A DNA stretch of 64,000 nt. Origin: Azospirillum formosense (GTDB taxonomy: Bacteria; Pseudomonadota; Alphaproteobacteria; Azospirillales; Azospirillaceae). Made by a program: the position numbers and the translations under genes. Position 1 is the stretch's first letter; each line of letters begins with the position of its first letter. Below, in pieces: positions 1-9,600 of the stretch. The DNA is taken from positions 744,001-808,000 of the forward strand of contig NZ_CP159402.1 in the NCBI RefSeq assembly GCF_040500525.1, in the 5' to 3' direction. Below the pieces are notes generated by a model. That model saw only the letters and a program-made list of their open reading frames with translations, ran no database searches and was not told the DNA's origin.

Positions 1-1
1 G

Positions 2-286
2 ACCGACAGCCTGCTGCCGCTGCACCCCCACAACGCCTTCCTCCAGGTCTGGCTGGAGCTTGGCGCGGTCGGCGCGGCGCTGGCCCTGGCGGCGGCCCTG
101 CTGCTCCTGTTCGGCACCGGGCGGATGGAACGGCGCCTGCAACCCTTCGCCCTGGCTTTGTTCGCCTCCGGCCTCGCCATGGCGAGCACGGCCTATGGAA
201 TCTGGCAGGCGTGGTGGATGGGCGGGATGCTGGCCGCCGGCCTGATGCTCCGGCTGGCCGCGCGCACCCCGGCGGGGGGCGAATGA
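2..286 (+). CDS. O-antigen ligase-like membrane protein, C-terminal fragment
   Basis: The open frame enters from the left edge, so only the last 94 residues are visible. It contains HPHNAFLQVWLELG followed by hydrophobic segments. An H-x-H-N-x-x-L stretch before a membrane helix is typical of the Wzy_C/O-antigen ligase family, which transfers undecaprenyl-linked glycan to lipid A core or polymerises glycan at the inner membrane. Its stop overlaps the start of the following GT9 gene (ATGA), so the two are translationally coupled in an envelope polysaccharide locus. Whether it is a ligase, a polymerase or a protein O-oligosaccharyltransferase cannot be decided from the tail. Confidence 0.7.
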   Translation, partial: TDSLLPLHPHNAFLQVWLELGAVGAALALAAALLLLFGTGRMERRLQPFALALFASGLAMASTAYGIWQAWWMGGMLAAGLMLRLAARTPAGGE

Positions 287-1227
287 CGGGGACGTTCGGC
301 AACCACCGCGGCCGCATCCTGATCATCAAGCTGGGGGCCTTCGGCGATTTCTTCCTGGCCCAGACCGCCTTCGCCGCCATCCGGCGTCATCACGCCGCCG
401 ACCATCTCTCGCTGCTGACCCTGCCGTCCCTGGCCCCGCTCGCCCGCCTCAGCGGCCTGTTCGACGAGGTTCTGGAGGACCCGCGCGGACGCTCCCTCGG
501 CGCCTATCTGCGCATCCGGCGGCTGCTGCGCGCCGGGCGTTTCGACCGGGTCTACGACCTCCAGGCGCAGCCGCGCACCGACCGCTATTTCTGGCTGCTC
601 GCCCCCGGCCCCTGGCCGGAATGGTCGGGCACGGCCTGGGGCGCCTCGCACCGCGACCAGTATCCGGGCCGCCGCAAGGTGCCGGTGATCGAGCGCTACA
701 CCCGTCAGCTCGCCCCCTTCGGCATCGCGCCGGACACGGTGCCGGATCTGTCCTGGCTGGACGCCGACACCCGCGGCTTCGGCCTTTCGGAGCCTTACGC
801 GCTGCTGATCCCCGGCTCATCGCCCGGACGGCCTGACAAGCGTTGGCCTGCCGAGCGCTACGGCGAACTGGCACGGGCGCTGGCCGCGCGCGGCGTTACC
901 CCGGTCGTGCTGGGCACCGCCATCGAGGCGGACATCGCACGGGCCATCGTCGCCTCCTGCCCGCAGGCCGTGGACCTGACCGGCCGGACCAGCGTGCCGG
1001 AGATCGCCGGCTTGGCCCGCCGGGCCTGGGTAAGCGTCGGAAACGACACCGGCCCCACTCATCTGGTCGCCGCCGTCGGGTGCCCGATCCTGGGCCTCTT
1101 TTGCGACGCTTCGGTTCCCATCCACGTCAACGGACCGCGCATGGTCGTCCACCACCGTCCCTCCTTCGTTGACATGGACGTGGCGGGCGTGCTGGCGGCC
1201 ATGGACGCTCTACCGCCGACCCGGTAG
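283..1227 (+). CDS. Glycosyltransferase family 9 (heptosyltransferase-like)
   Basis: A 314-residue protein. The N-terminus reads RGRILIIKLGAFGDFFLAQ, the GT9/ADP-heptose:LPS heptosyltransferase signature (IxxxxxGDxxxxxP-like). The C-terminal half has VGNDTGPTHLVAAVG, matching the GT9 donor-binding loop (NDTGxxHLAAAL). It probably adds a heptose or related sugar to LPS core at the cytoplasmic face of the inner membrane. I chose the ATG at 283 because it overlaps the upstream stop as ATGA and the conserved domain begins right after it; an in-frame upstream start at 211 would lie inside the previous gene. Donor and acceptor are not determinable here. Confidence 0.85.
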   Translation: MTGTFGNHRGRILIIKLGAFGDFFLAQTAFAAIRRHHAADHLSLLTLPSLAPLARLSGLFDEVLEDPRGRSLGAYLRIRRLLRAGRFDRVYDLQAQPRTDRYFWLLAPGPWPEWSGTAWGASHRDQYPGRRKVPVIERYTRQLAPFGIAPDTVPDLSWLDADTRGFGLSEPYALLIPGSSPGRPDKRWPAERYGELARALAARGVTPVVLGTAIEADIARAIVASCPQAVDLTGRTSVPEIAGLARRAWVSVGNDTGPTHLVAAVGCPILGLFCDASVPIHVNGPRMVVHHRPSFVDMDVAGVLAAMDALPPTR

Positions 1228-1263
1228 AGTGGAGCCGTTGATTTCACAGGAGTCGCGCAGGTT

Positions 1264-2259
1264 TTGACCAGCCCGGACATCAGCGCCATGCCCACCGACG
1301 CACAGACCCTTCCCGCCGGAAAGTCGGGCGGGCGGCTGATGCTGCTGGCGAAGCTGGCGGTCACGCTGGCGGTCCTCGGCGTGCTGGGATTCAAGGCGGA
1401 TTGGCCGTCGCTTCTGGCGCGCGTCGCCGACGCCGAACCGGTCTGGATGGCCGCCGGCTTCCTGGCGAAGCTGCTGGCCGTGGTCTTCGCCGGGGAACGA
1501 TGGCGCGACGCCCTGCATGCCGCGGGCGAGCGGGTGTCGCGGTGGCTGGCGATCCGGCTGATGTTCACCAGCCTGTTCTTCGGGCAAGTGTTGCCGGGGG
1601 CGCTGGGCGGCGACGTGGTGCGCGGCTGGTTGACCTACCGCGGCGGGGCCTCCTCAACCGCCGTGGTGGTGGCCCTGGTTCTGGACCGGCTGCTCGCGCT
1701 GACCGGCTGCATCCTGCTGCTGTTCCTCGGCTTGCCGCATCTGGTCGCGACGGCGCCGCCGTCGGTCGCCTGGGCCGGTCCCGCGGCGGTGTTCCTGCTC
1801 GCCCTCGGCCTCGTGGCGGGGCTTCAGGTGGACCGCATGCCGTTGCCGGACTTCCTGATGCGCCCGCCGGTGCGGGCGGCGCGGGCGCAGGTGGCCCGGC
1901 TGCGCGGCGCCCTGCTCAGCCGAATGGCGCTGGTCGGGCTCGCCCACAGCGCGGCGGTGCATCTGTGCACGATCGTCGCGGTGATCGCCTACGCCCACGC
2001 GCTGGACATCCCCATGCGGCCGCTGGACGCGCTCGCTGTGGTGCCGATGACCATCTTCGCGGCGGCGTTGCCCATCTCGCTGAACGGTTGGGGTGTGCGG
2101 GAGGGGGCTTTCGTCGCCGGCTTCGCGCTCTATGGCCTCGGCGCCACCGAAGCGCTGGCCCTGTCGTTGATGATCGGCCTGTCGGTCACCGTGTCGTCCT
2201 TGCCCGGCGGCCCGCTCTGGTTCAGTCTGAAGGGGCGGAGGGAGGTGGGGCGGCCCTGA
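1264..2259 (+). CDS. YbhN/UPF0104 flippase-like integral membrane protein
   Basis: A 331-residue polytopic protein with about eight hydrophobic segments and motifs seen in the lysylphosphatidylglycerol synthase transmembrane region family: [18 protein letters not shown] in the first third and [15 protein letters not shown] near the C-terminus. Family members are linked to lipid or glycan-lipid transport, but the substrate is unknown. The start is TTG at 1264, with AGGAG at 1248-1252 about 11 bases upstream; the next ATG (1288) is too far from that site. It follows the GT9 gene by 36 bases. Its 3' end overlaps the convergent queG by 38 bases. Confidence 0.75.
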   Translation: MTSPDISAMPTDAQTLPAGKSGGRLMLLAKLAVTLAVLGVLGFKADWPSLLARVADAEPVWMAAGFLAKLLAVVFAGERWRDALHAAGERVSRWLAIRLMFTSLFFGQVLPGALGGDVVRGWLTYRGGASSTAVVVALVLDRLLALTGCILLLFLGLPHLVATAPPSVAWAGPAAVFLLALGLVAGLQVDRMPLPDFLMRPPVRAARAQVARLRGALLSRMALVGLAHSAAVHLCTIVAVIAYAHALDIPMRPLDALAVVPMTIFAAALPISLNGWGVREGAFVAGFALYGLGATEALALSLMIGLSVTVSSLPGGPLWFSLKGRREVGRP

Positions 2260-3292
2260 GCCGCTCCAGCGCCCAGCCCGCCGCGTCGCGCACCACGTCG
2301 CTGGGGTCGTCCAGCAGGCGTTCGGCTGTTGCGGCGTGGCGGGCGTCGCCGCTGTTGCCCAGGGCCACCAGGACGTTGCGCACGAAGCGGTCGCGGCCGA
2401 TCCGCTTGATCGGCGATCCGCTGAAGACCTGCCGGAACCCTGCGTCGTCCAACTGCGCCAGATCGGCCAGCCGCGGCGCCGTCAGCTCCGCCCGCGGCAG
2501 GAAGGCCGCCTCGCGCGAGCGTTTGGCGAACTTGTTCCAGGGGCAGGCGGCCAGGCAATCGTCGCAGCCGTAGATGCGGTTGCCCATCAGCGGGCGCAGC
2601 TCTTCCGGGATCGGCCCCTTGTGCTCGATGGTCAGATAGGAGACGCAGCGCCGCGCGTCCAGCTGGTTGGGGGCGGGGAAGGCGGCGGTGGGGCAGGCGT
2701 CCAGGCAGCGGCGGCACTGGCCGCAGCGGTCCACCCCCGGCGGGTCCGGCGGCAGCTCCAGCGTCGTGTAGACCTCGCCCAGGAACAGCCAGGAGCCGTG
2801 GGAGCGCGACACGAGGTTGGTGTGCTTGCCCTGCCAGCCCAGCCCGGCCTTCTCGGCGAGCGGCTTCTCCATGACCGGGGCGGTGTCCACGAAGACCTTC
2901 AGCTCCGCCTTGTAGCGATGGGCGAGCCATTGGCCCAGCGTCTTCAGCCGGCCCTTGATGAGGTCGTGATAGTCGCGGTTCTTCGCATAGACCGATACGA
3001 CGCCCCGGTCGGGATGGGCGAGCAGGGCGCGCGGGTCCTCCGCCGGGGCGTAGCTGGTGCCGAGCGCGATGACGGTGCGCGCCTCCGCCCAGAGGGCTTG
3101 GGGATGGGCGCGCTGGTCGGCCCGGTCGGCCATCCAGCCCATGTCGCCGTGCCGGCCCTGGCGCAGGAACTCGGCCAGCCGCTCCCTGGCCTCACCACCC
3201 AGCTCCGCCCGCGCGAAGCCGACCGCGTCGAAGCCCAGCGACAGGGCGCGGTCGCGGATCGCTTCGCGGGTGGAGGTCGCTGGATCGGACAT
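2222..3292 (-). CDS. queG: Epoxyqueuosine reductase
   Basis: A 356-residue cobalamin- and Fe-S-dependent enzyme that reduces epoxyqueuosine to queuosine in tRNA, the last step of Q biosynthesis. Two ferredoxin-like 4Fe-4S motifs are visible, [12 protein letters not shown] and [10 protein letters not shown], after the QueG N-terminal domain; a HEAT-like C-terminal region ([20 protein letters not shown]) completes the usual architecture. It is the last gene of the run queA-tgt-queF-queG, 66 bases after queF, and that gap carries a GC-rich inverted repeat. The gene converges on and overlaps the YbhN-like gene by 38 bases. Confidence 0.95.
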   Translation of the reverse strand: MSDPATSTREAIRDRALSLGFDAVGFARAELGGEARERLAEFLRQGRHGDMGWMADRADQRAHPQALWAEARTVIALGTSYAPAEDPRALLAHPDRGVVSVYAKNRDYHDLIKGRLKTLGQWLAHRYKAELKVFVDTAPVMEKPLAEKAGLGWQGKHTNLVSRSHGSWLFLGEVYTTLELPPDPPGVDRCGQCRRCLDACPTAAFPAPNQLDARRCVSYLTIEHKGPIPEELRPLMGNRIYGCDDCLAACPWNKFAKRSREAAFLPRAELTAPRLADLAQLDDAGFRQVFSGSPIKRIGRDRFVRNVLVALGNSGDARHAATAERLLDDPSDVVRDAAGWALERLRAAPPPSAPSD

Positions 3293-3311
3293 GGTGGTTG
3301 TGAGCTGCTTG

Positions 3312-3334
3312 CCCCTCTCCCCGGAGGGGGAGGG
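3312..3334. repeat. Short GC-rich inverted repeat between queF and queG
   Basis: A CCCCTCTCC arm is followed by a GGGGGAGGG arm around a 4-6 base loop. It resembles the terminal arms of the larger CCCTCCCC/GGGGAGGG palindromes elsewhere in the window. It lies inside the queuosine operon and could act as a partial terminator or mRNA-stabilising stem between queF and queG. Confidence 0.5.
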
Positions 3335-3358
3335 AACGTCTGCGAGGGATGTTCCGGA

Positions 3359-3823
3359 TCAGCCGCGGCCGCGGTAGGTCTGGACGTCCTGCGACGGAAT
3401 CCACACGCCCTTCGGCGGCTCGCCGGTGGCGTAGAAGACGTCGATGGGGATGCCGCCGCGCGGGTACCAGTAGCCGCCGATGCGCAGCCACACCGGCTTC
3501 AGCTCATCCACCAGACGCTTGCCGATGCCGACGGTGCAAGCCTCGTGGAAGGCGCCGTGGTTGCGGAAGCTGGTCAGGAAGAGCTTGAGGGACTTGGATT
3601 CCACCAGCCATTCGCCCGGCACGTAGTCGATGACCAGATGGGCGAAGTCCGGCTGGCCGGTGATCGGGCAGAGCGAGGTGAATTCCGGCGCGGTGAAGCG
3701 CACGACGTAGTTTTCGCCGGGGTTCGGGTTCGGCACACGCTCCAGCACCGCCTCTTCCGGCGTCTTCGGCTGGATTGTGGCGCCGCCGAGCTGGGTCAGG
3801 CCGGCGTAGATGGTCTCAGACAT
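3359..3823 (-). CDS. queF: NADPH-dependent 7-cyano-7-deazaguanine (preQ0) reductase
   Basis: A 154-residue short-form (YkvM-type) QueF that reduces the nitrile preQ0 to preQ1 in the cytoplasm. The catalytic Cys is in [16 protein letters not shown] and the family signature [20 protein letters not shown] follows; the later Asp-containing segment IPIDVFY is also typical. The start codon lies inside the end of tgt (8-base overlap), indicating translational coupling. Together with tgt, queA and queG this gives every step from preQ0 to queuosine. Confidence 0.96.
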   Translation of the reverse strand: MSETIYAGLTQLGGATIQPKTPEEAVLERVPNPNPGENYVVRFTAPEFTSLCPITGQPDFAHLVIDYVPGEWLVESKSLKLFLTSFRNHGAFHEACTVGIGKRLVDELKPVWLRIGGYWYPRGGIPIDVFYATGEPPKGVWIPSQDVQTYRGRG

Positions 3824-5018
3824 CGATCGGCTCCTTCTTCGTGGGCTTCGCCAGCTTGGCCGGCTTCGCCTTCAGGGCGGCCAGAGGGTCTTCGGTGGCC
3901 GGGATGTCGCCCTCGTTCAGGCGGGCCTCCAGCGCGCCCGCGACCTCTTCGAAGCGGCCGTCCTCGATGGCCTGCCGAAGCTCGGCCATCAGGTCCTGGT
4001 AGTAATGCAGGTTGTGCCAGGTCAGCAGCATCGGCCCCAGCATCTCGCCCGCCTTGAACAGGTGGTGCAGATAGGCGCGACTGTGGTTGCGGCACGTCGG
4101 GCAGCCGCACTCCTCGTCGAGCGGGCGCTCGTCGTGGGCGTGGCGGGCGTTGCGGATGTTGATGGTGCCGCGGCGCACGAAGGCCTGCCCGGTGCGGCCC
4201 GAGCGGGTGGGCATCACGCAGTCGAACATGTCGACGCCGCGCCGCACCGCGCCGATCAGGTCGCTGGGACGGCCGACGCCCATCAGGTAGCGCGGGCGGT
4301 CCGTGACCATGAGCGGCTCGGTGAAGTCGAGCACGGTGAACATCGTCTCCTGGCCCTCGCCCACGGCCAGCCCGCCGATGGCGTAGCCGTCGAAGCCGAT
4401 GTCGGTCAGGGCCGCCACGCTCTCCGCCCGCAGGTCGGCGTAGACGCCGCCCTGGACGATGCCGAACAGGCCGTAGCCGGGCCGCTCGACGAAGGCGTCC
4501 TTGCTGCGCCTGGCCCAGCGCATCGACAGGCGCATGGAGCTGGCCGCCTGCGCCTCCGTCGCCGGGAAGGGGGTGCACTCGTCCAGGCACATGGTGATGT
4601 TGCTGTCCAGCAGGTGCTGGATCTGGATCGAGCGTTCCGGCGTCAGGTGGTGCTTGCTGCCGTCGAGGTGGGATTTGAAGGTCACCCCCTCCTCGGTCAT
4701 GGTGCGCAGGTCCGACAGGGACATGACCTGGAAGCCGCCACTGTCCGTCAGGATCGGCTTGTCCCAGTTCATGAAGCGGTGCAGCCCGCCCAGCTGCCCG
4801 ACGCGCTCCGCCGTGGGGCGCAGCATCAGGTGGTAGGTGTTGCCCAGCAGGATTTCGGCGCCGGTGGACTTCACCGCGTCGGTGGTCATCGCCTTGACGG
4901 TGGCGGCGGTGCCCACGGGCATGAAGGCCGGGGTGTTGATGACGCCGTGCGCGGTGGACACCCGCCCGCGCCGGGCGCGCCCGTCGGTCTTCAGAAGCTC
5001 GAACCCGATCCCGGTCAT
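3816..5018 (-). CDS. tgt: tRNA-guanine transglycosylase
   Basis: A 400-residue enzyme that exchanges G34 of GUN-anticodon tRNAs (Asp, Asn, His, Tyr) for preQ1. Visible landmarks are [16 protein letters not shown] near the N-terminus, [11 protein letters not shown] (substrate binding with catalytic Asp), [17 protein letters not shown], and the C-terminal zinc site CGCPTC followed by a downstream His (WHNLHYY). The length is normal for bacterial Tgt. The start ATG overlaps the queA stop as ATGA, and the open frame running further upstream is the reading frame across queA rather than an extension of this protein. Confidence 0.97.
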   Translation of the reverse strand: MTGIGFELLKTDGRARRGRVSTAHGVINTPAFMPVGTAATVKAMTTDAVKSTGAEILLGNTYHLMLRPTAERVGQLGGLHRFMNWDKPILTDSGGFQVMSLSDLRTMTEEGVTFKSHLDGSKHHLTPERSIQIQHLLDSNITMCLDECTPFPATEAQAASSMRLSMRWARRSKDAFVERPGYGLFGIVQGGVYADLRAESVAALTDIGFDGYAIGGLAVGEGQETMFTVLDFTEPLMVTDRPRYLMGVGRPSDLIGAVRRGVDMFDCVMPTRSGRTGQAFVRRGTINIRNARHAHDERPLDEECGCPTCRNHSRAYLHHLFKAGEMLGPMLLTWHNLHYYQDLMAELRQAIEDGRFEEVAGALEARLNEGDIPATEDPLAALKAKPAKLAKPTKKEPIDV

Positions 5019-6037
5019 CACACCCTCCGGAGCAGCGACGCGTCGCCGTAGCTGAAGAAACGATAATTCTGGGCGATGGCGTGCGCGTAGGCCGCCTTCA
5101 TCCGGTCCATGCCCGCGAAGGCGCAGACCAGCATGAACAGGGTGGAGCGGGGCAGGTGGAAGTTGGTCAACAGCAGGTCCACGATCTTGAAGCGGTAGCC
5201 GGGGGTGATGAAGATGTCGGTGTCGCCGCTGAAGGCCCGGATGCTGCGGTCGTCCAGCCCCGCCGTCTCCAGGACGCGCAGCGCGGTGGTGCCGACCGAC
5301 ACGATCCGTCCGCCGGCGGCGCGGGTGGCGTTGATGGCCTCGGCCGTCTCGGCGGAGATCTCGCCCCACTCGCTGTGCATGCGGTGGTCGGCGATGTCGT
5401 CCACCTTGACCGGCAGGAAGGTTCCCGCCCCGACATGAAGCGTGACCGGAACGCGGCGGATGCCGCGGGCGTCGAGCGCCGCCAGAAGCTCCGGCGTGAA
5501 GTGGAGGCCGGCGGTGGGGGCGGCCACGGCGCCCTCGCGCGCGGCGAAGACGGTCTGGTAGTCCGCCGCGTCCTGCTCGTCCGCCTCGCGCCGGATGTAG
5601 GGCGGCAGCGGCATCCGGCCGTGGCGGTGCAGCGCCTCCATCAGCTCCGGCCCGCCCTTGGAGAAGCGCAGGCGCACCTCCATCCCGTCCTTGGCGACCA
5701 CCTCCGCATTGAGGTCGTCGGCGATGGCGATCACGTCGCCGGGCTTCAGCCGCTTGCCGGGGCGGGCGAAGGTCGCCCATTCCCGTTCGCCCTCGCGCTT
5801 GTGGAGCGTGATCTCGACCCGCACCTCGCCGCGCCGGCCGTCCAGCCGGGCGGGGATGACGCGGGTGTCGTTAACGACCATCAGGTCGCCCGGCTCCAGC
5901 AGGGCGGGCAGGTCGCGCACGGTGCGGTCGTGCAGACGCTCCGCCACGTCGAGCAGACGGGCGGCGTCACGCGGCTTGGCCGGATGCTCGGCGATGCGGT
6001 CCGGCGGAAGGTCGAAGTCGAAATCGGCGGTCTTCAT
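5018..6037 (-). CDS. queA: S-adenosylmethionine:tRNA ribosyltransferase-isomerase
   Basis: A 339-residue enzyme that transfers and isomerises the ribosyl moiety of SAM onto preQ1-tRNA to form epoxyqueuosine. The N-terminus [19 protein letters not shown] and the motifs [24 protein letters not shown] and [17 protein letters not shown] are diagnostic. It is the first gene of the queuosine run, followed by tgt with an ATGA overlap, and lies 57 bases downstream of the ABC1 kinase gene on the same strand, so both may share transcription. Confidence 0.97.
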   Translation of the reverse strand: MKTADFDFDLPPDRIAEHPAKPRDAARLLDVAERLHDRTVRDLPALLEPGDLMVVNDTRVIPARLDGRRGEVRVEITLHKREGEREWATFARPGKRLKPGDVIAIADDLNAEVVAKDGMEVRLRFSKGGPELMEALHRHGRMPLPPYIRREADEQDAADYQTVFAAREGAVAAPTAGLHFTPELLAALDARGIRRVPVTLHVGAGTFLPVKVDDIADHRMHSEWGEISAETAEAINATRAAGGRIVSVGTTALRVLETAGLDDRSIRAFSGDTDIFITPGYRFKIVDLLLTNFHLPRSTLFMLVCAFAGMDRMKAAYAHAIAQNYRFFSYGDASLLRRV

Positions 6038-6094
6038 GGGAGCCGCTCGTATAGACCAAAGCGGTGGGACGGGGGAAGCATTACGAGTCGGGCT

Positions 6095-7441
6095 TCACTC
6101 GGGCAAAGGGAGGGCCTGGGCGGACAGGGCGGCGGTCTGGCGGGCGTGCAGGACGTCCACGTCGAAGCCCTGGATCATCTCCTGGAACAGCCGGTACCAG
6201 TTCACCTCGGCCTGGAGATGCAGGAAGACGGAGCCCAGCCCGATGGCCGCGCGGTCCATGAAGACGAACTCCCGCGGCACCTCCACCCCGCCGACGCGGC
6301 GCAGCTCGGCATGGACCTTGGCGGCGGTCTCGCGGCCGTAATGGCCGGAGTTGGTCTCCTCGATGCGGCGGGCACGGTCGTCCATGATCGGGGCGTAGAC
6401 GAAGCGCGCCCAGATGTTCAGCACGTCCACCAGCTCCTTGGACGGGTTGGCGAAGCCCCAGGTGCGGTAGGCCTCCACCGCCTTGTCCTGGTTGCCGGTC
6501 TGCAGCGCGTCGTAGAGGTCGATCACCCCCTTCACGAAGCGGGCCGGGAAGACGCGGACGCAGCCGAAATCCAGCAGGTTGATCCCGCGGTCGGGCCGCA
6601 CCGTGTAGTTCCCCAGATGCGGGTCGCCGTGGATGATGCCATAGCCATAGAAGGGCACGTACCAGGCCCGGAACATGTTCATCGCCAACGCGTCGCGGGC
6701 GTCCGGATGGTCCTTGACGAAGTCGAGGATCTTGCGCCCCTCCACCCATTCCAGCGTCAGCAGGCGGCGGGTGGACAGCTCCGGCACCACCGCCGGCACA
6801 TGCACGCCGGAGGTGTCGGCCAGCATGGCGCGGTAGAGGCGGGCGTGCTTGGCCTCGCGCTCATAATCCAGCTCCTCGCGCAGCCGGGCGCCGATCTCCG
6901 CCTGGATCTGCTTGGTGGAGATGGCGCTGTCGGTGCGCTCGAAGATGGCGAAGATCAGGCCGAGCTGGCGCAGGTCCGCCTCCACGGCGGAGGCCATGTC
7001 CGGGTACTGGAGCTTGCAAGCGAGGTTGTGCCCGTCCAGCCCGACGGCCCGGTGCACCTGCCCCAGCGAGGCGGCCGCGGCGGCGGTCTGCTCGAAGTGG
7101 CGGAAGCGCTTGTGCCAGGCGGGGCCCAGCTCGCTCGCCATGCGGCGCTTGACGAAGGGCCAGCCCATCGACGGCGCGTCGGCCTGGAGCTGCGACAGCT
7201 CCTGCACATACTCGCGGGGCAGGGCGTCGGGGATGGTGGACAGCAGTTGCGCCACCTTCATCAGCGGTCCCTTCAGCCCGCCCAGCGCGGCGCGCAGTTC
7301 GGCGGCGTGGCGATCCCGCTCCAGGGGGATGCCCAGCACCCGTTCTCCGGCGAAACGGGCCGCAAGGCCCCCCACGGCGGTTCCGACCCGCGCATACCGC
7401 GCGATCCGGCCGCCAAGCCTGTTCTCATCCGTGTTCGGCAT
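6095..7441 (-). CDS. ABC1/UbiB-family atypical kinase
   Basis: A 448-residue protein of the ABC1 (AarF/UbiB/COQ8) family, ATPases of the protein-kinase fold often tied to quinone biosynthesis or lipid homeostasis. Seen: MKVAQLLSTIPD, corresponding to the KxGQ motif but with Ala for Gly; an Ala-rich nucleotide loop AAAAASLGQVHRA; the catalytic loop HGDPHLGNY; and the metal-binding LLDFGCVR. No clear C-terminal membrane helices like those of UbiB are apparent, so a soluble UbiB-like regulator is the better label. It lies directly upstream of queA on the same strand. Substrate is unknown. Confidence 0.85.
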   Translation of the reverse strand: MPNTDENRLGGRIARYARVGTAVGGLAARFAGERVLGIPLERDRHAAELRAALGGLKGPLMKVAQLLSTIPDALPREYVQELSQLQADAPSMGWPFVKRRMASELGPAWHKRFRHFEQTAAAAASLGQVHRAVGLDGHNLACKLQYPDMASAVEADLRQLGLIFAIFERTDSAISTKQIQAEIGARLREELDYEREAKHARLYRAMLADTSGVHVPAVVPELSTRRLLTLEWVEGRKILDFVKDHPDARDALAMNMFRAWYVPFYGYGIIHGDPHLGNYTVRPDRGINLLDFGCVRVFPARFVKGVIDLYDALQTGNQDKAVEAYRTWGFANPSKELVDVLNIWARFVYAPIMDDRARRIEETNSGHYGRETAAKVHAELRRVGGVEVPREFVFMDRAAIGLGSVFLHLQAEVNWYRLFQEMIQGFDVDVLHARQTAALSAQALPLPE

Positions 7442-7513
7442 GCCGAATAGGTGGGTGCGGCGAGGCCGAAAGGCGAGTCCCAGGCTGGACGAAACCGGAA
7501 CGCACCGGCACCG

Positions 7514-8938
7514 TCACCCGCTCGGCGCGATGTTCTGGTTCACGCAGAACAGGTTGGCCGGGTCGTATGTGGCCTTCAACGCCCGCAGGCGTTCGTAGTT
7601 CGGCCCGTAGGCGGCCTGGACGCGCTGTTCGTCGTCCGTGACGAAGTTCACATAGACGCCGCCCGTTGCGTAGCGGGCGGTGCGGTCGGAAACGCCGCGC
7701 GCCCACTGGATGCAGGCGCTGTCCTCCGGCGGGGTGTTCCAGCGCGCGTGGACGTTCATGACGAACAGGGCGTCGCGGTGCGGGTAGGCGGTGGCGTCCG
7801 CCGGCACGCGGTTAGCCGCCGCGCCAAGCAGGCCGACGAAAATCTCGCACTGGTCGGAGGGAAGACGTCCGGCCTCCTCGACCAGCAGGTCGATCAGCCC
7901 GTCCTCCAGCCCGGTGAAGTTCTGCGATTTCCAGTAGTTCCGCGCGCCCGGCACCAGAAGCGGATCGAAGGCCGCCTGCCACGCCGCGTAGGGCATGAGT
8001 CCGATATGTTCGCCGACCGGCGTGCCCAGCGACAGCACCGGTTCCAGCGCCTTGCGGGCCGCCGCCTCGTCCTCTCCGGCGTAAATCACCGGCATGACCA
8101 CCACTTCCCTGCCGTGCACGTCCGGCGGCAGGAAAGGCAGGGGCGGTGCCTTGCGCAGCACCATCCAGGCGGTGGCCTCGTCCGGCAGGGCCGCCGTCGC
8201 GTCGCGGTAGCGGCGCATCAGGTCACCGGCCCCCGCGAAGGGATGGACGACCAGCCCGGCAAACACCATCGGTCCCACGGGGTGCAGGCGGAAGGTGAAG
8301 GAGGTGACGACCCCGAAATTGCCGCCGCCGCCGCGGATGGCCCAGAAGAGGTCGGCGTTCTCGTCGGCGCTGGCCCGCAGGAACTTGCCGTCGGCGGTGA
8401 CCACGTCGGCGCCCAGCAGATTGTCCACCGTCAGCCCGTATTTTCGGGTCAGCCAGCCGAATCCGCCGCCCAGCGTCAGCCCGGCGATGCCGGTGGTCGA
8501 GTTGATGCCGACCGGCACGGCCAGCCCGAAGGCCTGCGTCTCCCGGTCGAGATCGCCCAGCGTGGCGCCCGGAGCCACCCGCGCGGTCCGGCTGACCGGA
8601 TCGACATGGACGAAGCGCAAGGCGCCGAGGTCGATCAGCAGACCGCCGTCGCACAGGGAGTTGCCGGCGATGTTGTGACCGCCGCCGCGCACCGAGACCA
8701 GCAGCCCGTTCTCCCGCGCGAAGCGCACCGCCTGCATGACGTCGGCGGCACCGGCGCAGCGGGCGATCAGGCCGGGCCGGCGGTCGATCATGGCGTTCCA
8801 GATCGTCCGGGCCTCGTCATAGCCCGGCGACTGCGGGGTCAGCAGCGGGCCGCGCAGACGGGCGGCAAGATCGTTGACGGCCTCCTCGGAAAGGGTCGCG
8901 TCCCGCCGGTCGGCGGTGCGAAGCGTGAATTCGCCCAT
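7514..8938 (-). CDS. FAD-linked oxidase with berberine-bridge (BBE) C-terminus
   Basis: A 474-residue flavoprotein of the PCMH/BBE class. The FAD domain has VSVRGGGHNIAGN, whose His is the usual covalent flavin anchor, then GLTLGGGFGWLTRKYGLT where bicovalent relatives carry a Cys, so attachment is probably through His only. The BBE motif YDPANLFCVNQNI ends the protein. No signal peptide is seen, so it is likely cytoplasmic. Substrate is unknown (relatives oxidise sugars, alkaloids or alcohols). I start it at the ATG at 8938, with GGAGGT five bases upstream, rather than the adjoining TTG. Confidence 0.85.
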   Translation of the reverse strand: MGEFTLRTADRRDATLSEEAVNDLAARLRGPLLTPQSPGYDEARTIWNAMIDRRPGLIARCAGAADVMQAVRFARENGLLVSVRGGGHNIAGNSLCDGGLLIDLGALRFVHVDPVSRTARVAPGATLGDLDRETQAFGLAVPVGINSTTGIAGLTLGGGFGWLTRKYGLTVDNLLGADVVTADGKFLRASADENADLFWAIRGGGGNFGVVTSFTFRLHPVGPMVFAGLVVHPFAGAGDLMRRYRDATAALPDEATAWMVLRKAPPLPFLPPDVHGREVVVMPVIYAGEDEAAARKALEPVLSLGTPVGEHIGLMPYAAWQAAFDPLLVPGARNYWKSQNFTGLEDGLIDLLVEEAGRLPSDQCEIFVGLLGAAANRVPADATAYPHRDALFVMNVHARWNTPPEDSACIQWARGVSDRTARYATGGVYVNFVTDDEQRVQAAYGPNYERLRALKATYDPANLFCVNQNIAPSG

Positions 8939-9117
8939 CAAGCACCTCCCACGTCAAAGCAGCAATTTTCGCGAATATCCGGAGTGGATCGGCGCAACAA
9001 GGGTAAAGTTTCGCCCATGTTCAGGCCATCCGGGAAAGGACTCCCTCCGGTGTTCTTCCGGACGGAGCCACCCCTCAATTCGGTGTCTGCGCGGCTTTGA
9101 CGGTGGAGGACAGCGGC

Positions 9118-9519
9118 TCAGCCGCCCTGGCTGCGGATCCAGGCGGCGGTGGCGCTGTCCATGGTGTTCTTGTGGTTGATGAACCACTTCGGCACGACTT
9201 CGGTCAGATAGCCGCGGACCAGAGCCAGATTCCCGGCGTCCAAGCGCTTGGCGATGCCTTCCAGCTCCAGGCGGACGCGGTTGTGCTCGTGCACGTGAAT
9301 GGGAGTCGGCGGGAAGCCGTACTGGTGCATCAGCTCCTCCTCGCGGGCCAGATGGTCGCGGAGATGCTGGGCGAAGGCGGTGAAATGGGCGGGCAGGTCG
9401 GCGTCCGACGCCTTGGCGGCGTCGTTCAGCAACTCGACGGTTTCCTTGTGGTCGGCATCGATGATGGCGTTGCCGACTTCCAGGGACGGGCTCCAGGCGG
9501 GGATCGAGAGGGTGGGCAT
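9118..9519 (-). CDS. Bacteriohemerythrin
   Basis: A 133-residue single-domain hemerythrin with a non-heme diiron O2-binding site. All ligand motifs are visible in order: DADHKE, HLAREE (HxxxE), HVHEH (HxxxH) and HKNTMD (HxxxxD). Family roles include O2 storage or delivery to oxygenases, O2 or NO sensing, and protection in microaerobes, which suits a microaerophilic Azospirillum. I chose the ATG at 9519, which has CGGAGAG just upstream, over an ATG seven codons earlier. It lies downstream of pepF on the same strand, with a TTGAC-N4-GTCAA palindrome about 60 bases upstream of its start. Confidence 0.93.
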   Translation of the reverse strand: MPTLSIPAWSPSLEVGNAIIDADHKETVELLNDAAKASDADLPAHFTAFAQHLRDHLAREEELMHQYGFPPTPIHVHEHNRVRLELEGIAKRLDAGNLALVRGYLTEVVPKWFINHKNTMDSATAAWIRSQGG

Positions 9520-9576
9520 GGTGCTCTCCGAAGGGATCATTGGAGGCCACCATACCCATCCCCCGATTGGGGATTC

Positions 9577-9590
9577 TTGACGTCCGTCAA
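9577..9590. promoter_or_regulatory. FNR/CRP-type palindrome upstream of bacteriohemerythrin
   Basis: TTGACGTCCGTCAA is a perfect TTGAC-N4-GTCAA inverted repeat, close to the FNR/FixK/DNR-type consensus TTGAT-N4-ATCAA. It sits 58-71 bases upstream of the hemerythrin start and just past the pepF stop. Control by an O2- or NO-responsive Crp/Fnr protein is inference from the site and the nature of the gene. Confidence 0.5.
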
Positions 9591-9600
9591 GAAAGCCCGG

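Noticed and set aside
3816-5780. A 654-residue fusion reading from queA into tgt
   Set aside because: The first part is queA out of frame; Tgt begins at 5018 with the expected N-terminus and an ATGA overlap.
5081-7450. A 789-codon open frame on the plus strand opposite queA and the ABC1 kinase
   Set aside because: It is antisense to two clear genes, composed of Gly/Ala/Arg/Val typical of GC-rich shadow frames, and has no domain.
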